This document shows, piece by piece, positions 1 through 6,203 of a stretch of 28,010 nt of DNA. The stretch spans positions 1 through 28,010 of the forward strand of contig URPR01000016.1 in the NCBI GenBank assembly GCA_900549775.1, read 5' to 3'. Numbering within the stretch: position 1 is the first letter of the stretch; each line of letters starts with the position of its first letter. This stretch comes from an uncultured Oscillospiraceae bacterium (lineage in GTDB: Bacteria > Bacillota > Clostridia > Oscillospirales > Acutalibacteraceae). Below the pieces are notes generated by a model. The model worked only from the letters and a program-made list of their open reading frames with translations, made no database searches and was not told where the DNA came from. The translations under genes were made by a program, and so were the position numbers.

Positions 1-6
1 TTTCTT

Positions 7-36
7 TTGACAAAACACACATTTACATATTATAAT
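7..36 (+). promoter_or_regulatory. Sigma-A-type promoter of the 106-1430 operon
   Basis: TTGACA at 7-12 and TATAAT at 31-36 are both perfect consensus hexamers with an 18-base spacer. Transcription would begin near 43, leaving a leader of about 60 bases before the first start codon. A promoter this good suggests substantial expression of the double-glycine peptide operon in vegetative cells. Confidence 0.85.
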
Positions 37-105
37 CACTAAAAGTTTTTGTTGTATTGCACATTAAAACTTTAATTCTCGTATAGTTTTGAAAGAGGGT
101 TTTAT

Positions 106-720
106 ATGTCTAGAAAATTTGTAAAAAAACATTTTGCATCAAAACTAATAAACAGACTTGAAAAAGTATGGTTTTGTCCATGGATTTTTTATCTGATTAC
201 ATTAGCTTTTCTTAGCCTATTAATTTACTTAGTTCTATTTTTTAACCCTGTTACTCAAATCTATAAAAACTTTAATATTGATAAAAATGCCGTAAAAGTA
301 AGTGACGCAAACCCTAGCAGTCTTGGCGTAATCAGACTTAATTGCAGCAAAGAAGTATCTTTCAAAAACGGGACAGGAACGTTTACCTTAAAAAACCCAG
401 CAAATGCAAGTAACAACTTAATACTAAAACTTCGCATAACTGTCAATGACGACACAATTAATAAATTGAAAAAGCTTAAAGGAAACGTTTTAGAAAGTTT
501 ACAGTTCGATGAAAAAAATAAATCTTTATGTATAAGTGAAACAGACTGTATACCACCAGGATATAATCTAACAAAGTTAAAGATGAAATCATTGCCTAAT
601 GGATCTGATTTTCCCGCTGGTACTTACGATGGAATAATGCAAGTACAAACTTATACTTACAAAACTAACGATAAATCTTTTGTTAACTCTGAAATACCTT
701 TAAAAGTCCATATCAAATAG
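106..720 (+). CDS. Membrane-anchored beta-sandwich protein (operon gene 1)
   Basis: I do not recognise a named family. A basic N-terminus is followed by one membrane helix (about residues 24-46), then about 150 residues outside the cytoplasm that alternate beta-strand-like segments, with three Cys (in LNCSK and the pair SLCISETDC) that could form a disulfide. The C-terminal half has the order NPxN, a strand, PGY, AGTY, a Tyr-rich strand, then a final strand ending LKVHIK. The next protein has the same general plan, so the two probably share an Ig-like fold. The start follows AAAGAGGG at good spacing. It is first in an operon with a second such protein and a double-glycine-leader peptide; a role as a surface partner, immunity or assembly factor for that peptide is inference only. 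Confidence 0.75.
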   Translation: MSRKFVKKHFASKLINRLEKVWFCPWIFYLITLAFLSLLIYLVLFFNPVTQIYKNFNIDKNAVKVSDANPSSLGVIRLNCSKEVSFKNGTGTFTLKNPANASNNLILKLRITVNDDTINKLKKLKGNVLESLQFDEKNKSLCISETDCIPPGYNLTKLKMKSLPNGSDFPAGTYDGIMQVQTYTYKTNDKSFVNSEIPLKVHIK

Positions 721-736
721 TAAAAGGAGTGCTAAA

Positions 737-1231
737 ATGAAAAACATTAACAAAAACAGATTTCTAAAGTACATACTGCCTAACGTCCTTACTCTATGTT
801 TAATTATTTCATGTATCTGTGTTTATTTTTACAAGCTAGGATACCACGCACCTGGGTTTGCCCCAGAAGCTCAAATGGGCGTTCCTGAAATAGCTGAAGG
901 GACTTATGGTTATTGTCCTTTTACTACTGCAGATGGTTCTAAAATAAAAATGTGTGGTAGCCCTAACGCTACTGAAAATACAATTGATTTTTATTTAACA
1001 AATGAAGAAGGTAACGATATGTGGATATTACTTGAAGTTTGCAATGAAAACGACGAAACTTTAGGTAATAGCGGTGTCTTAAAGCAAGGACAATTTTTGC
1101 AAACACTTAAGCTTGATAAGAAATTAAATATAGGTGAAAACAAGCTTAAACTAAAACTGCGTACCTTTGTCCCGGAAGAATACTATAGCAAAGGTACGGT
1201 TAATTTAGAAACAACGGTAACTGTAAAATAA
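737..1231 (+). CDS. Membrane-anchored beta-sandwich protein (operon gene 2)
   Basis: Function not recognised. One N-terminal membrane helix (about residues 13-32) anchors an exterior domain of about 130 residues. That domain has a Cys pair (YGYC...KMC), an FYLTNEEGNDMW strand, LLEV, a turn with NSGVLKQGQ, a Lys/Leu-alternating strand pair, and a final TVNLETTVTVK strand. The order (Asn-containing strand, solvent turn, SG-L/I-xxGQ, paired strands, terminal TVTV strand) resembles the C-terminal half of the upstream protein, which suggests paralogues with an Ig-like fold. The start follows AAAAGGAGTG, 16 bases after the upstream stop, so the two are co-transcribed. No enzyme motif, LPXTG signal or lipobox is visible. 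Confidence 0.75.
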   Translation: MKNINKNRFLKYILPNVLTLCLIISCICVYFYKLGYHAPGFAPEAQMGVPEIAEGTYGYCPFTTADGSKIKMCGSPNATENTIDFYLTNEEGNDMWILLEVCNENDETLGNSGVLKQGQFLQTLKLDKKLNIGENKLKLKLRTFVPEEYYSKGTVNLETTVTVK

Positions 1232-1259
1232 ATATTACTTATTGAAAGGGGAATTTATA

Positions 1260-1430
1260 ATGGAAAAGAAAAATAAGATAAATACAGAGGTTAAGGTAGA
1301 AAATGAGTCTAATTTGTTGACAGATGAGGAACTTGGTCAAGCTCAAGGTGGCATCGCAGTGATGCGAATATCTAAACGTGAAATTAAAGATGCTGGCCCA
1401 GACGGAGTAACCAGAAAAATTGAATTATAA
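1260..1430 (+). CDS. Double-glycine-leader peptide, 56 aa
   Basis: This is a short charged peptide whose residues 20-31 read LTDEELGQAQGG. That fits the double-glycine leader consensus cleaved by peptidase-containing ABC exporters: hydrophobic at -12 and -7, acidic at -8, small or hydrophobic at -4, Gly-Gly at -2/-1. Cleavage would release a 25-residue product beginning IAVMRISKRE and ending TRKIEL, with no Cys, two Pro/Gly turns and many charges. It could be a bacteriocin, a signalling peptide, or a precursor for modification; no exporter or modifying enzyme is in the window. The ATG is chosen because GAAAGGGGA lies about 8 bases upstream; a TTG 18 bases earlier overlaps that ribosome-binding site. 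It is the last gene before a strong terminator. Confidence 0.8.
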   Translation: MEKKNKINTEVKVENESNLLTDEELGQAQGGIAVMRISKREIKDAGPDGVTRKIEL

Positions 1431-1473
1431 AGTATAAACTTAAAAGGTTATCGTTGTGATGATACAAAAATAT

Positions 1474-1508
1474 AAAACCGAATTGTAATTTTACAACTCG
1501 GTTTTTGC
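1474..1508. terminator. Bidirectional rho-independent terminator
   Basis: The arms AAAACCGAATTGTA and TACAACTCGGTTTT pair with one mismatch around a short AT loop. They carry a T-run on the plus strand and an equivalent A/T context on the minus strand. It would end the peptide operon on one side and the spoVM transcript on the other. Confidence 0.85.
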
Positions 1509-1515
1509 TTTTTTG

Positions 1516-1603
1516 CTATGTTAAATTTTCTTTTTTTATTTTAAAGATCCGTCTTAAGAAAAAACTTAAAAATTTAGGGCTCTTAACTACAACAACTTTC
1601 ATT
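1516..1603 (-). pseudogene. spoVM: spoVM, 26-residue-class spore coat anchor, frameshifted
   Basis: After a strong AAAGGAGG site, the ATG opens MKVVVVKSPKFLSFFL and then runs into KTDL and a stop after 20 codons. Removing one T from the 7-T run (plus-strand A-run at 1559-1565) gives a 28-residue product continuing RRIFKIKKENLT. That corrected product aligns without gaps to B. subtilis SpoVM as I recall it: M1, K2, K7, P9, K10, F11, L12 and R17 all match. SpoVM is an amphipathic helix that senses curvature of the outer forespore membrane and anchors SpoIVA. As read, the gene loses the basic second half of the helix. A sequencing or assembly error in the homopolymer is as likely as a true mutation. 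It is too short for normal gene finders. Confidence 0.75.
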
Positions 1604-1627
1604 TCTAAAAGACCTCCTTTAAAATGC

Positions 1628-1771
1628 TCAACATCTCATTAAGCAAATCGCTAAAACTACCAAAATTGCAACTAAAACCTTAATGATAAGATGTATAGGG
1701 CACAGGTAAGATATTGTTAAACCAGACACAAAAACTAAGGCCCATTTGGCTTGTTTACAATAGCAATTCAT
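1628..1771 (-). CDS. Cys-rich membrane miniprotein, 47 aa
   Basis: Function not recognised. The product starts MNCYCKQAKW and then has two hydrophobic stretches (about residues 10-24 and 27-45) broken by CPIH, ending CLMRC. This gives five Cys, two at each end and one in the middle, in a likely hairpin membrane protein. The ATG is preferred because GGTGAT lies 6-7 bases upstream; a TTG-initiated extension of 25 residues is open but lacks a ribosome-binding site. Its stop is only 24 bases before the spoVM start, and no terminator separates it from the aminotransferase upstream, so it may be co-transcribed with spoVM and have a spore-membrane role. That role is inferred from position alone. Confidence 0.55.
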   Translation of the reverse strand: MNCYCKQAKWALVFVSGLTISYLCPIHLIIKVLVAILVVLAICLMRC

Positions 1772-1877
1772 AATTAAATCACCGTCAGTTGGGGGATGAT
1801 TGTATAGAAATAATACATTCAATACATCATATACAAGTCCACCCAATGGTGTGACAAGTTGTTAAATCCTTTAAGCT

Positions 1878-3170
1878 TTAAACGCTGTTCATTTTTTCTT
1901 TTAACATTTCTTCAACAGTTGCTAATTTTACACATAAGCACAACAAATCCATAGATCTACTAAGCTCAGAGAGCGTAGGATAAGATGGAGCTAACCTTAT
2001 ATTGCTGTCATTTGGGTCTATTTTTTTCGGAAAAGTAGACCCTGCAGGCGTCAAAGAAAGTCCGGCATCTTTGCAAAGATTTACTACCCTTTTTGCGCAG
2101 TTTCTTTTTACATCTAAACTTATAAAATATCCTCCTTTTGGTTCGGTCCAAGATACTATTTTGTTATTTTCAAAATTACTCCGCAGCTTTTCAAGCACTA
2201 AGTCAAATTTTGGTTTTAGTATTTTCTTATGCTTTTGCATATGATCTAGCAATTTGTCAAAACTCTCGAAGTATTTAACATGACGTAGTTGATTTAACTT
2301 ATCGTAACTTATAGTTTTGAAATAGTACATCTCCTTTAACTGTGAAATATTTTCACTAGAACTTCCAACAGCAGAAACTCCGCCCCCTGGGAAAGTTATC
2401 TTTGAGGTAGAGCAAAACAGTAAAGGCAAATTTGCATTTGAGTTTTTTACGCACTCATCCATTAAGTTCAAAAGTGTGTCTGACTGATCGCAGATGTCGT
2501 GAATTGCATACGCGTTGTCCCAAAAAACTCTAAAATCTTTAGCTTTTGGTCTTAGTTTTGAAAACCTAATAACAGTCTCATCGGAATACGTTATGCCTTG
2601 TGGATTTGAGTATTTAGGCACGCACCAAATTCCTTTTATGCTTTCGTCTTCCATAACAAGCCTCTCAACCATGTCCATATCCGGCCCCGAACTCGTCATA
2701 GGCACAATTATCGGTTCTATATTAAAATAATCTAAAATAGCAAAGTGCCTATCGTAACCGGGACAAGGGCACAAAAATTTAACTTTTTCCAGTTTACTCC
2801 AAGGTGTATATCCTAAAACACCGTTCATCATAAAACAAGATATTGCATCGAACATCAGGCTAAGACTTGAGTTTCCTCCAATAAATATATTCTTCTCGCT
2901 CACTCCTAGTAGCTTCGAAAATAATTTTTTACATTCTGGTATGCCATCTAGCGCCCCATAGTTGGCACAATCTACACCGGACTCTGTTTTCAAAACATCA
3001 TCACTTTTCAAAGTGTCTAAAAGTCCTCTTGAAAGATCCACCTGTTCTTGAGACGGTTTGCCTCTAGACATATCTAGCTTTACGGGATTAGATTTGATTT
3101 TTTTATATTCATTTTCAAGATCCGTTTTTATTTTCTTAAGTTCCAAGGCTGTTTTTTCAAAATAACTCAA
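1878..3170 (-). CDS. AspT-type PLP-dependent aspartate aminotransferase
   Basis: This is a fold-type I aminotransferase of the group that includes corynebacterial AspT, interconverting aspartate/2-oxoglutarate and oxaloacetate/glutamate; the substrate is inferred from family. Visible features, counted from the TTG start, are MSRGKPS near residue 34, GGNSSL near 98 in the PLP-phosphate region, NPQG at 189-192, WDNAY at 217-221 with the pyridine-binding Asp, and the Schiff-base Lys in STSKITFPGGG at about 257. The 430-residue length is normal for the group. TTG is chosen because GGAGG sits 7 bases before it; the upstream in-frame ATG would lie on the ribosome-binding site. A consensus-like promoter precedes it, and no terminator is seen between it and the miniprotein downstream. 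Confidence 0.85.
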   Translation of the reverse strand: MSYFEKTALELKKIKTDLENEYKKIKSNPVKLDMSRGKPSQEQVDLSRGLLDTLKSDDVLKTESGVDCANYGALDGIPECKKLFSKLLGVSEKNIFIGGNSSLSLMFDAISCFMMNGVLGYTPWSKLEKVKFLCPCPGYDRHFAILDYFNIEPIIVPMTSSGPDMDMVERLVMEDESIKGIWCVPKYSNPQGITYSDETVIRFSKLRPKAKDFRVFWDNAYAIHDICDQSDTLLNLMDECVKNSNANLPLLFCSTSKITFPGGGVSAVGSSSENISQLKEMYYFKTISYDKLNQLRHVKYFESFDKLLDHMQKHKKILKPKFDLVLEKLRSNFENNKIVSWTEPKGGYFISLDVKRNCAKRVVNLCKDAGLSLTPAGSTFPKKIDPNDSNIRLAPSYPTLSELSRSMDLLCLCVKLATVEEMLKEKMNSV

Positions 3171-3201
3171 AGTAATTCCTCCATTTAACAAAACTACAAA
3201 A

Positions 3202-3230
3202 AGTATAATGCATTATTTTTTTGCGGTCAA
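3202..3230 (-). promoter_or_regulatory. Sigma-A-type promoter of the aminotransferase gene
   Basis: Read on the minus strand, TTGACC and TATACT are separated by 17 bases and lie about 30 bases before the TTG start. Each hexamer differs from consensus at one position. Confidence 0.7.
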
Positions 3231-3274
3231 TGCAGTTTATAAATGAATCACAAAATAGTTTTAGTTTATCTTAT

Positions 3275-3302
3275 TTGCAAACGAAAGGATTTGTGATATA
3301 AT
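3275..3302 (+). promoter_or_regulatory. Probable corA promoter
   Basis: TTGCAA and TATAAT are separated by 16 bases. The transcript would start about 130 bases before the corA ATG, leaving a long leader that holds a small ORF and a hairpin. Confidence 0.55.
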
Positions 3303-3342
3303 AAAAATAATAACATAATTTGTGATAAAAGGAGATGGTATT

Positions 3343-3429
3343 GTGAAACCTGGTCCTACGTTGGGTCAACTAAATGTAAAACTTTTCAGGACACAATACT
3401 ATTTTTGTTTTGTGTCCTCTGCAAATTAG
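3343..3429 (+). CDS. Possible 28-aa leader peptide upstream of corA
   Basis: A GTG codon preceded by AAAAGGAGAT at 8 bases opens a 28-codon frame beginning MKPGPTLGQL. Its stop TAG overlaps the first bases of the AGGAGG ribosome-binding site of corA. The frame runs through both arms of the hairpin at 3388-3418, so translation would unfold it. This layout resembles leader-peptide control of Mg2+ transporters such as mgtA in enteric bacteria, where early proline codons matter; here two Pro codons lie in the first five. The idea is inference; a chance short ORF is possible. Confidence 0.4.
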   Translation: MKPGPTLGQLNVKLFRTQYYFCFVSSAN

Positions 3430-3434
3430 GAGGA
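3388..3434 (+). promoter_or_regulatory. Alternative hairpins controlling the corA ribosome-binding site
   Basis: AGGACACAA (3388-3396) pairs perfectly with TTGTGTCCT (3410-3418). The end of the second arm, TCCTC (3415-3419), is also complementary to GAGGA at 3430-3434, part of the corA ribosome-binding site. The two pairings exclude each other, as in a translational switch. No T-run follows, so it is not an ordinary terminator. I do not see an M-box-like Mg2+ riboswitch. Confidence 0.4.
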
Positions 3435-3437
3435 GCT

Positions 3438-4370
3438 ATGATTACTTATTATAAGACGTTAAACAACAGGGTAAAAAAAATAAAACAATATGAAGAAAAC
3501 TGTTGGATAAATTGCATAACGCCTGACGAAGATGAAATAGAAAGCTTAATAGATGACTTTAATATCGATCCAGAATTCTTAAAGGCTGCGCTGGATGCCG
3601 AAGAATCATCACATATAGACAGTGAAGACGGAAATACGTTGATTATAATAGATGTTCCGATAGTACAAAAAACGGAGAAAAATATCAGCTATCAAACGAT
3701 GCCACTCGGTATTATGATTACAAGTAAAAATGTCATAACTATTTCACTGAGGGAAAATACTGTAATAGGTGAAATTTCAGACGGCGTTGTAAAAAATATA
3801 AATACCGAGTTGAGTGCACAGTTCGTTTTGAATATAATATTGCGAACGGCTTATAAATATTTGCAGTACTTAAAACAGATCGACAAAATAAGTGATCATG
3901 CAGAAAAAGAACTCAGACGTTCAATGAAAAATAAAGAATTGATGCAATTTCTAGAAGTTGAGAAATCCTTGGTTTATTTTTCCTCATCACTTAAATCAAA
4001 CGAAGCTACATTAAAAAAAATAATGCGTGGTAGAATTATAAAACTTTACGAAGAGGATCAAGATTTGCTAGAGGATGTTCTCATCGAGGTTAGACAAGCT
4101 ATTGAGATGTCTAGCATTCAAATGAACATTATATCCAGCACCATGGATGCATTCGCTTCCATTATATCTAACAACTTAAATATCGTCATGAAAATTTTAG
4201 CCTCCATAACTTTGATTTTTTCCATTCCGACTGTTATTTCCGGCTTTTACGGCATGAATATAGGTGTACACGCTATGCCGCTTGACAATTATTGGTGGTT
4301 CCCATGGGTACTTTCGGGCGTGTTGATGCTTATCTCCGGGTACGTCTTAAAGAAAAAAGATATGCTATAA
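3438..4370 (+). CDS. corA: CorA-family divalent metal ion transporter
   Basis: This is a pentameric inner-membrane channel for Mg2+ (or another divalent ion) of the CorA/2-TM-GxN family. The long N-terminal cytoplasmic part is rich in alpha helix (about residues 120-240, with coiled-coil character). Two C-terminal membrane helices follow (about 250-270 and 285-305), with the signature YGMN at 271-274 at the mouth of the pore, and a basic tail KKKDML. At 310 residues it is normal length. The ATG used lies 4 bases after AGGAGG; an in-frame TTG/ATG extension upstream is open but runs through the leader hairpin. It stands alone with its own promoter and terminator, and its leader suggests translational control. 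Confidence 0.9.
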   Translation: MITYYKTLNNRVKKIKQYEENCWINCITPDEDEIESLIDDFNIDPEFLKAALDAEESSHIDSEDGNTLIIIDVPIVQKTEKNISYQTMPLGIMITSKNVITISLRENTVIGEISDGVVKNINTELSAQFVLNIILRTAYKYLQYLKQIDKISDHAEKELRRSMKNKELMQFLEVEKSLVYFSSSLKSNEATLKKIMRGRIIKLYEEDQDLLEDVLIEVRQAIEMSSIQMNIISSTMDAFASIISNNLNIVMKILASITLIFSIPTVISGFYGMNIGVHAMPLDNYWWFPWVLSGVLMLISGYVLKKKDML

Positions 4371-4398
4371 TTAAACTTAGCATTTTCCTACATAGTTA

Positions 4399-4431
4399 AA
4401 TCCACCTTCATTAAAGAGGTGGATATTTTTG
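4399..4431 (+). terminator. Terminator of corA
   Basis: ATCCACCT and AGGTGGAT form a perfect 8-bp stem with a 9-base loop, followed by ATTTTTG. The structure may also work in the opposite direction for era. Confidence 0.85.
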
Positions 4432-4476
4432 TAATAATTTTTTAAATACATCTTATATGAACTTAGACAATTCACA

Positions 4477-5391
4477 TTAGTCAAAATTCCTTTGATCGTA
4501 CCCGAAGTCTTTTAGTGAATACAAACTGTTTCGCCAGTCTTCTTTTACTTTTACCCAGAGTTTTAAATTTACTTTAGCATTCAGTAGCTTTTCCATATCG
4601 TACCTTGCATTTGTGCCGATTTTTTTCAGCATATAGCCGCCTTTGCCTATGATTATCCCCTTATGGCTCATTTTCTCACAATATATGACAATGTTGATAT
4701 CTATCATGTTGCCTGAATCTGCTCTAGATTTCATTTTTTCAACGCAAACAGCCACTCCGTGTGGAATTTCTTTATCTAAATTTTTTAATATTTTTTCACG
4801 TACGATTTCAGAGACCATCACTCTTACCGGTTGGTCTGTTATTTCGTCTTCGGCAAATGTATGTCTTTCAAATGGAATGCATTTTTCAAGTTCCGAAAAA
4901 AGAACATCCAGTCCGTCTCTTTTTAGCGCAGATATAGGAACTATGGCTTTGAAGTCAGCTAGCTTAGAAAAGTCGCTTATGATCTCGAACAAGCGAGATT
5001 TTTCTTTTATAAGGTCTATCTTATTTAAAGCCAATATTATTGGAACGTTTTTAAAAGTTAAGTTATTTAAAACACTTTGTTCAATGCTAGGCTTGGTTGC
5101 ATCCGCTACAAATAAAATCGCATCAACAGAATTTACTGACTGATTAATAGCCTTACCCATGTACTTATCGAGCTGGTTTTTAGTTTTGTGGATACCGGGC
5201 GTGTCCAAAAAAACAATCTGCGTTTTGCCTTTTGTGAGTATTCCCATGATTCTCGATCTTGTAGTTTGAGGTTTTGGCGAGACTATTGAAACTTTTTGTC
5301 CAATTAAGGCATTTAAAATGGAAGATTTCCCAACGTTTGGTTTGCCAACAATAGCGACAAAACCTGATTTTAATGATTCCTTATGCATCAT
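4477..5391 (-). CDS. era: GTPase Era, 16S rRNA maturation and 30S assembly
   Basis: Era is an essential GTPase that binds the 3' end of 16S rRNA during small-subunit assembly. The G domain shows GKPNVGKSS (G1, residues 16-24), DTPG (G3, 63-66) and NKID (G4, 123-126). The C-terminal KH domain carries IIIGKGG around 246-252. The 304-residue length is standard. Two adjacent ATG codons can start it; AAAGGGAA lies at proper spacing. It follows ybeY with 86 bases between, which hold a hairpin that may reduce read-through. The ybeY-era order is the usual Firmicutes arrangement. Confidence 0.97.
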   Translation of the reverse strand: MMHKESLKSGFVAIVGKPNVGKSSILNALIGQKVSIVSPKPQTTRSRIMGILTKGKTQIVFLDTPGIHKTKNQLDKYMGKAINQSVNSVDAILFVADATKPSIEQSVLNNLTFKNVPIILALNKIDLIKEKSRLFEIISDFSKLADFKAIVPISALKRDGLDVLFSELEKCIPFERHTFAEDEITDQPVRVMVSEIVREKILKNLDKEIPHGVAVCVEKMKSRADSGNMIDINIVIYCEKMSHKGIIIGKGGYMLKKIGTNARYDMEKLLNAKVNLKLWVKVKEDWRNSLYSLKDFGYDQRNFD

Positions 5392-5424
5392 AACATTCCC
5401 TTTAAATTTTTTTAAAATTTATGT

Positions 5425-5461
5425 GTAAAAAATTAATACATACAGCCTCAAAGCCGTATGT
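5425..5461 (-). terminator. Hairpin between ybeY and era
   Basis: On the minus strand ACATACGGC pairs with GCTGTATGT (one G-U) around a 6-base loop and is followed by ATTAATTTTTT. It looks like a moderately good terminator, so era may depend partly on read-through or on a promoter I could not pick out. Confidence 0.6.
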
Positions 5462-5477
5462 ACTTTATATGTATAAA

Positions 5478-5972
5478 TTACGATTCGTAACCTGAGAAAG
5501 CGTGGAAACCAAGCTGAGACATAATAACTTGTTCTTTTTCTCTCATCTTAGCCATCTCCAAGCCACCATTTTCGTGGTCATAACCAAGCAAATGCAGCAT
5601 TGAGTGCGCGGTTAAGAATCCAACTTCTTGAGGCATGGTATTTCCGTGTTTTTCAGCTTGCTCTATAGCCTTTTCCATAGAAATAACAACATCTCCGAGC
5701 ATAATAAAACCTGTTTCCGGATCAATGTCGTAATTACCATTTTCACCTGTCTGGAAGGACAAAACATCTGTTTCTACGTCTTTTCCACGGTACTTAGCGT
5801 TAAGCTTACGGATCTCATCGTTGTTTACAAAGGAAACACTAACTTGAGTAGACTTATTGAAATTTTCGAGCCTTAAAACTGCAATGCAAGCTCTTCTAAC
5901 GATCATGCGTAGCCCCGTTGGAATCTTCACTTCTTTTTGATTGTTGTTAATAATAACTTTAATCTTTTCCAC
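5478..5972 (-). CDS. ybeY: Endoribonuclease YbeY
   Basis: YbeY is a zinc-dependent RNase needed for 16S rRNA 3'-end maturation and ribosome quality control. The metal site HSMLHLLGYDH supplies His123, His127 and His133, preceded by the typical LNxxYRGKDxxTDVLSF region (about residues 57-73) and LGDVVIS. The 164-residue length is normal. The start is GTG, with AGAGG about 9 bases upstream. It is next to era as usual, but phoH, which normally lies between yqfD and ybeY, is absent; instead there are about 230 non-coding bases with a promoter. Confidence 0.95.
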   Translation of the reverse strand: MEKIKVIINNNQKEVKIPTGLRMIVRRACIAVLRLENFNKSTQVSVSFVNNDEIRKLNAKYRGKDVETDVLSFQTGENGNYDIDPETGFIMLGDVVISMEKAIEQAEKHGNTMPQEVGFLTAHSMLHLLGYDHENGGLEMAKMREKEQVIMSQLGFHAFSGYES

Positions 5973-6074
5973 AGTCCAAAACCTCTTTCGATTGATATTT
6001 TATCTTGCGATGATCAATGTAGTATAAGCAGTTATTCATATATAAACTACAAATTACAGAAATATTTATATATT

Positions 6075-6103
6075 ATTATATCATGGTGAAATATAAAAGT
6101 CAT
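6075..6103 (-). promoter_or_regulatory. Probable ybeY promoter
   Basis: On the minus strand ATGACT and TATAAT are 17 bases apart, in the gap where phoH would normally be. The leader to the GTG of ybeY would be about 95 bases. Confidence 0.55.
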
Positions 6104-6203
6104 TAAAAAAATATCAATTTTTTCACTTTTGTAAGATATTACAATGAATAGTGATATAATCCGTATGAGCAGTTGTTTATTTTGACAAGTTTTTGACGAT
6201 TAA

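Noticed and set aside
1772..1846. TTG-initiated N-terminal extension of the Cys-rich miniprotein
   Set aside because: No ribosome-binding site precedes the TTG, while the ATG at 1771 has GGTGAT at correct spacing.
3303..3437. M-box Mg2+ riboswitch before corA
   Set aside because: The leader is too short after the promoter and shows only one strong stem, not the multi-helix M-box core.
4643..5143. Plus-strand frame of 166 codons opposite era
   Set aside because: It is a shadow of an intact essential gene and lacks start signals.
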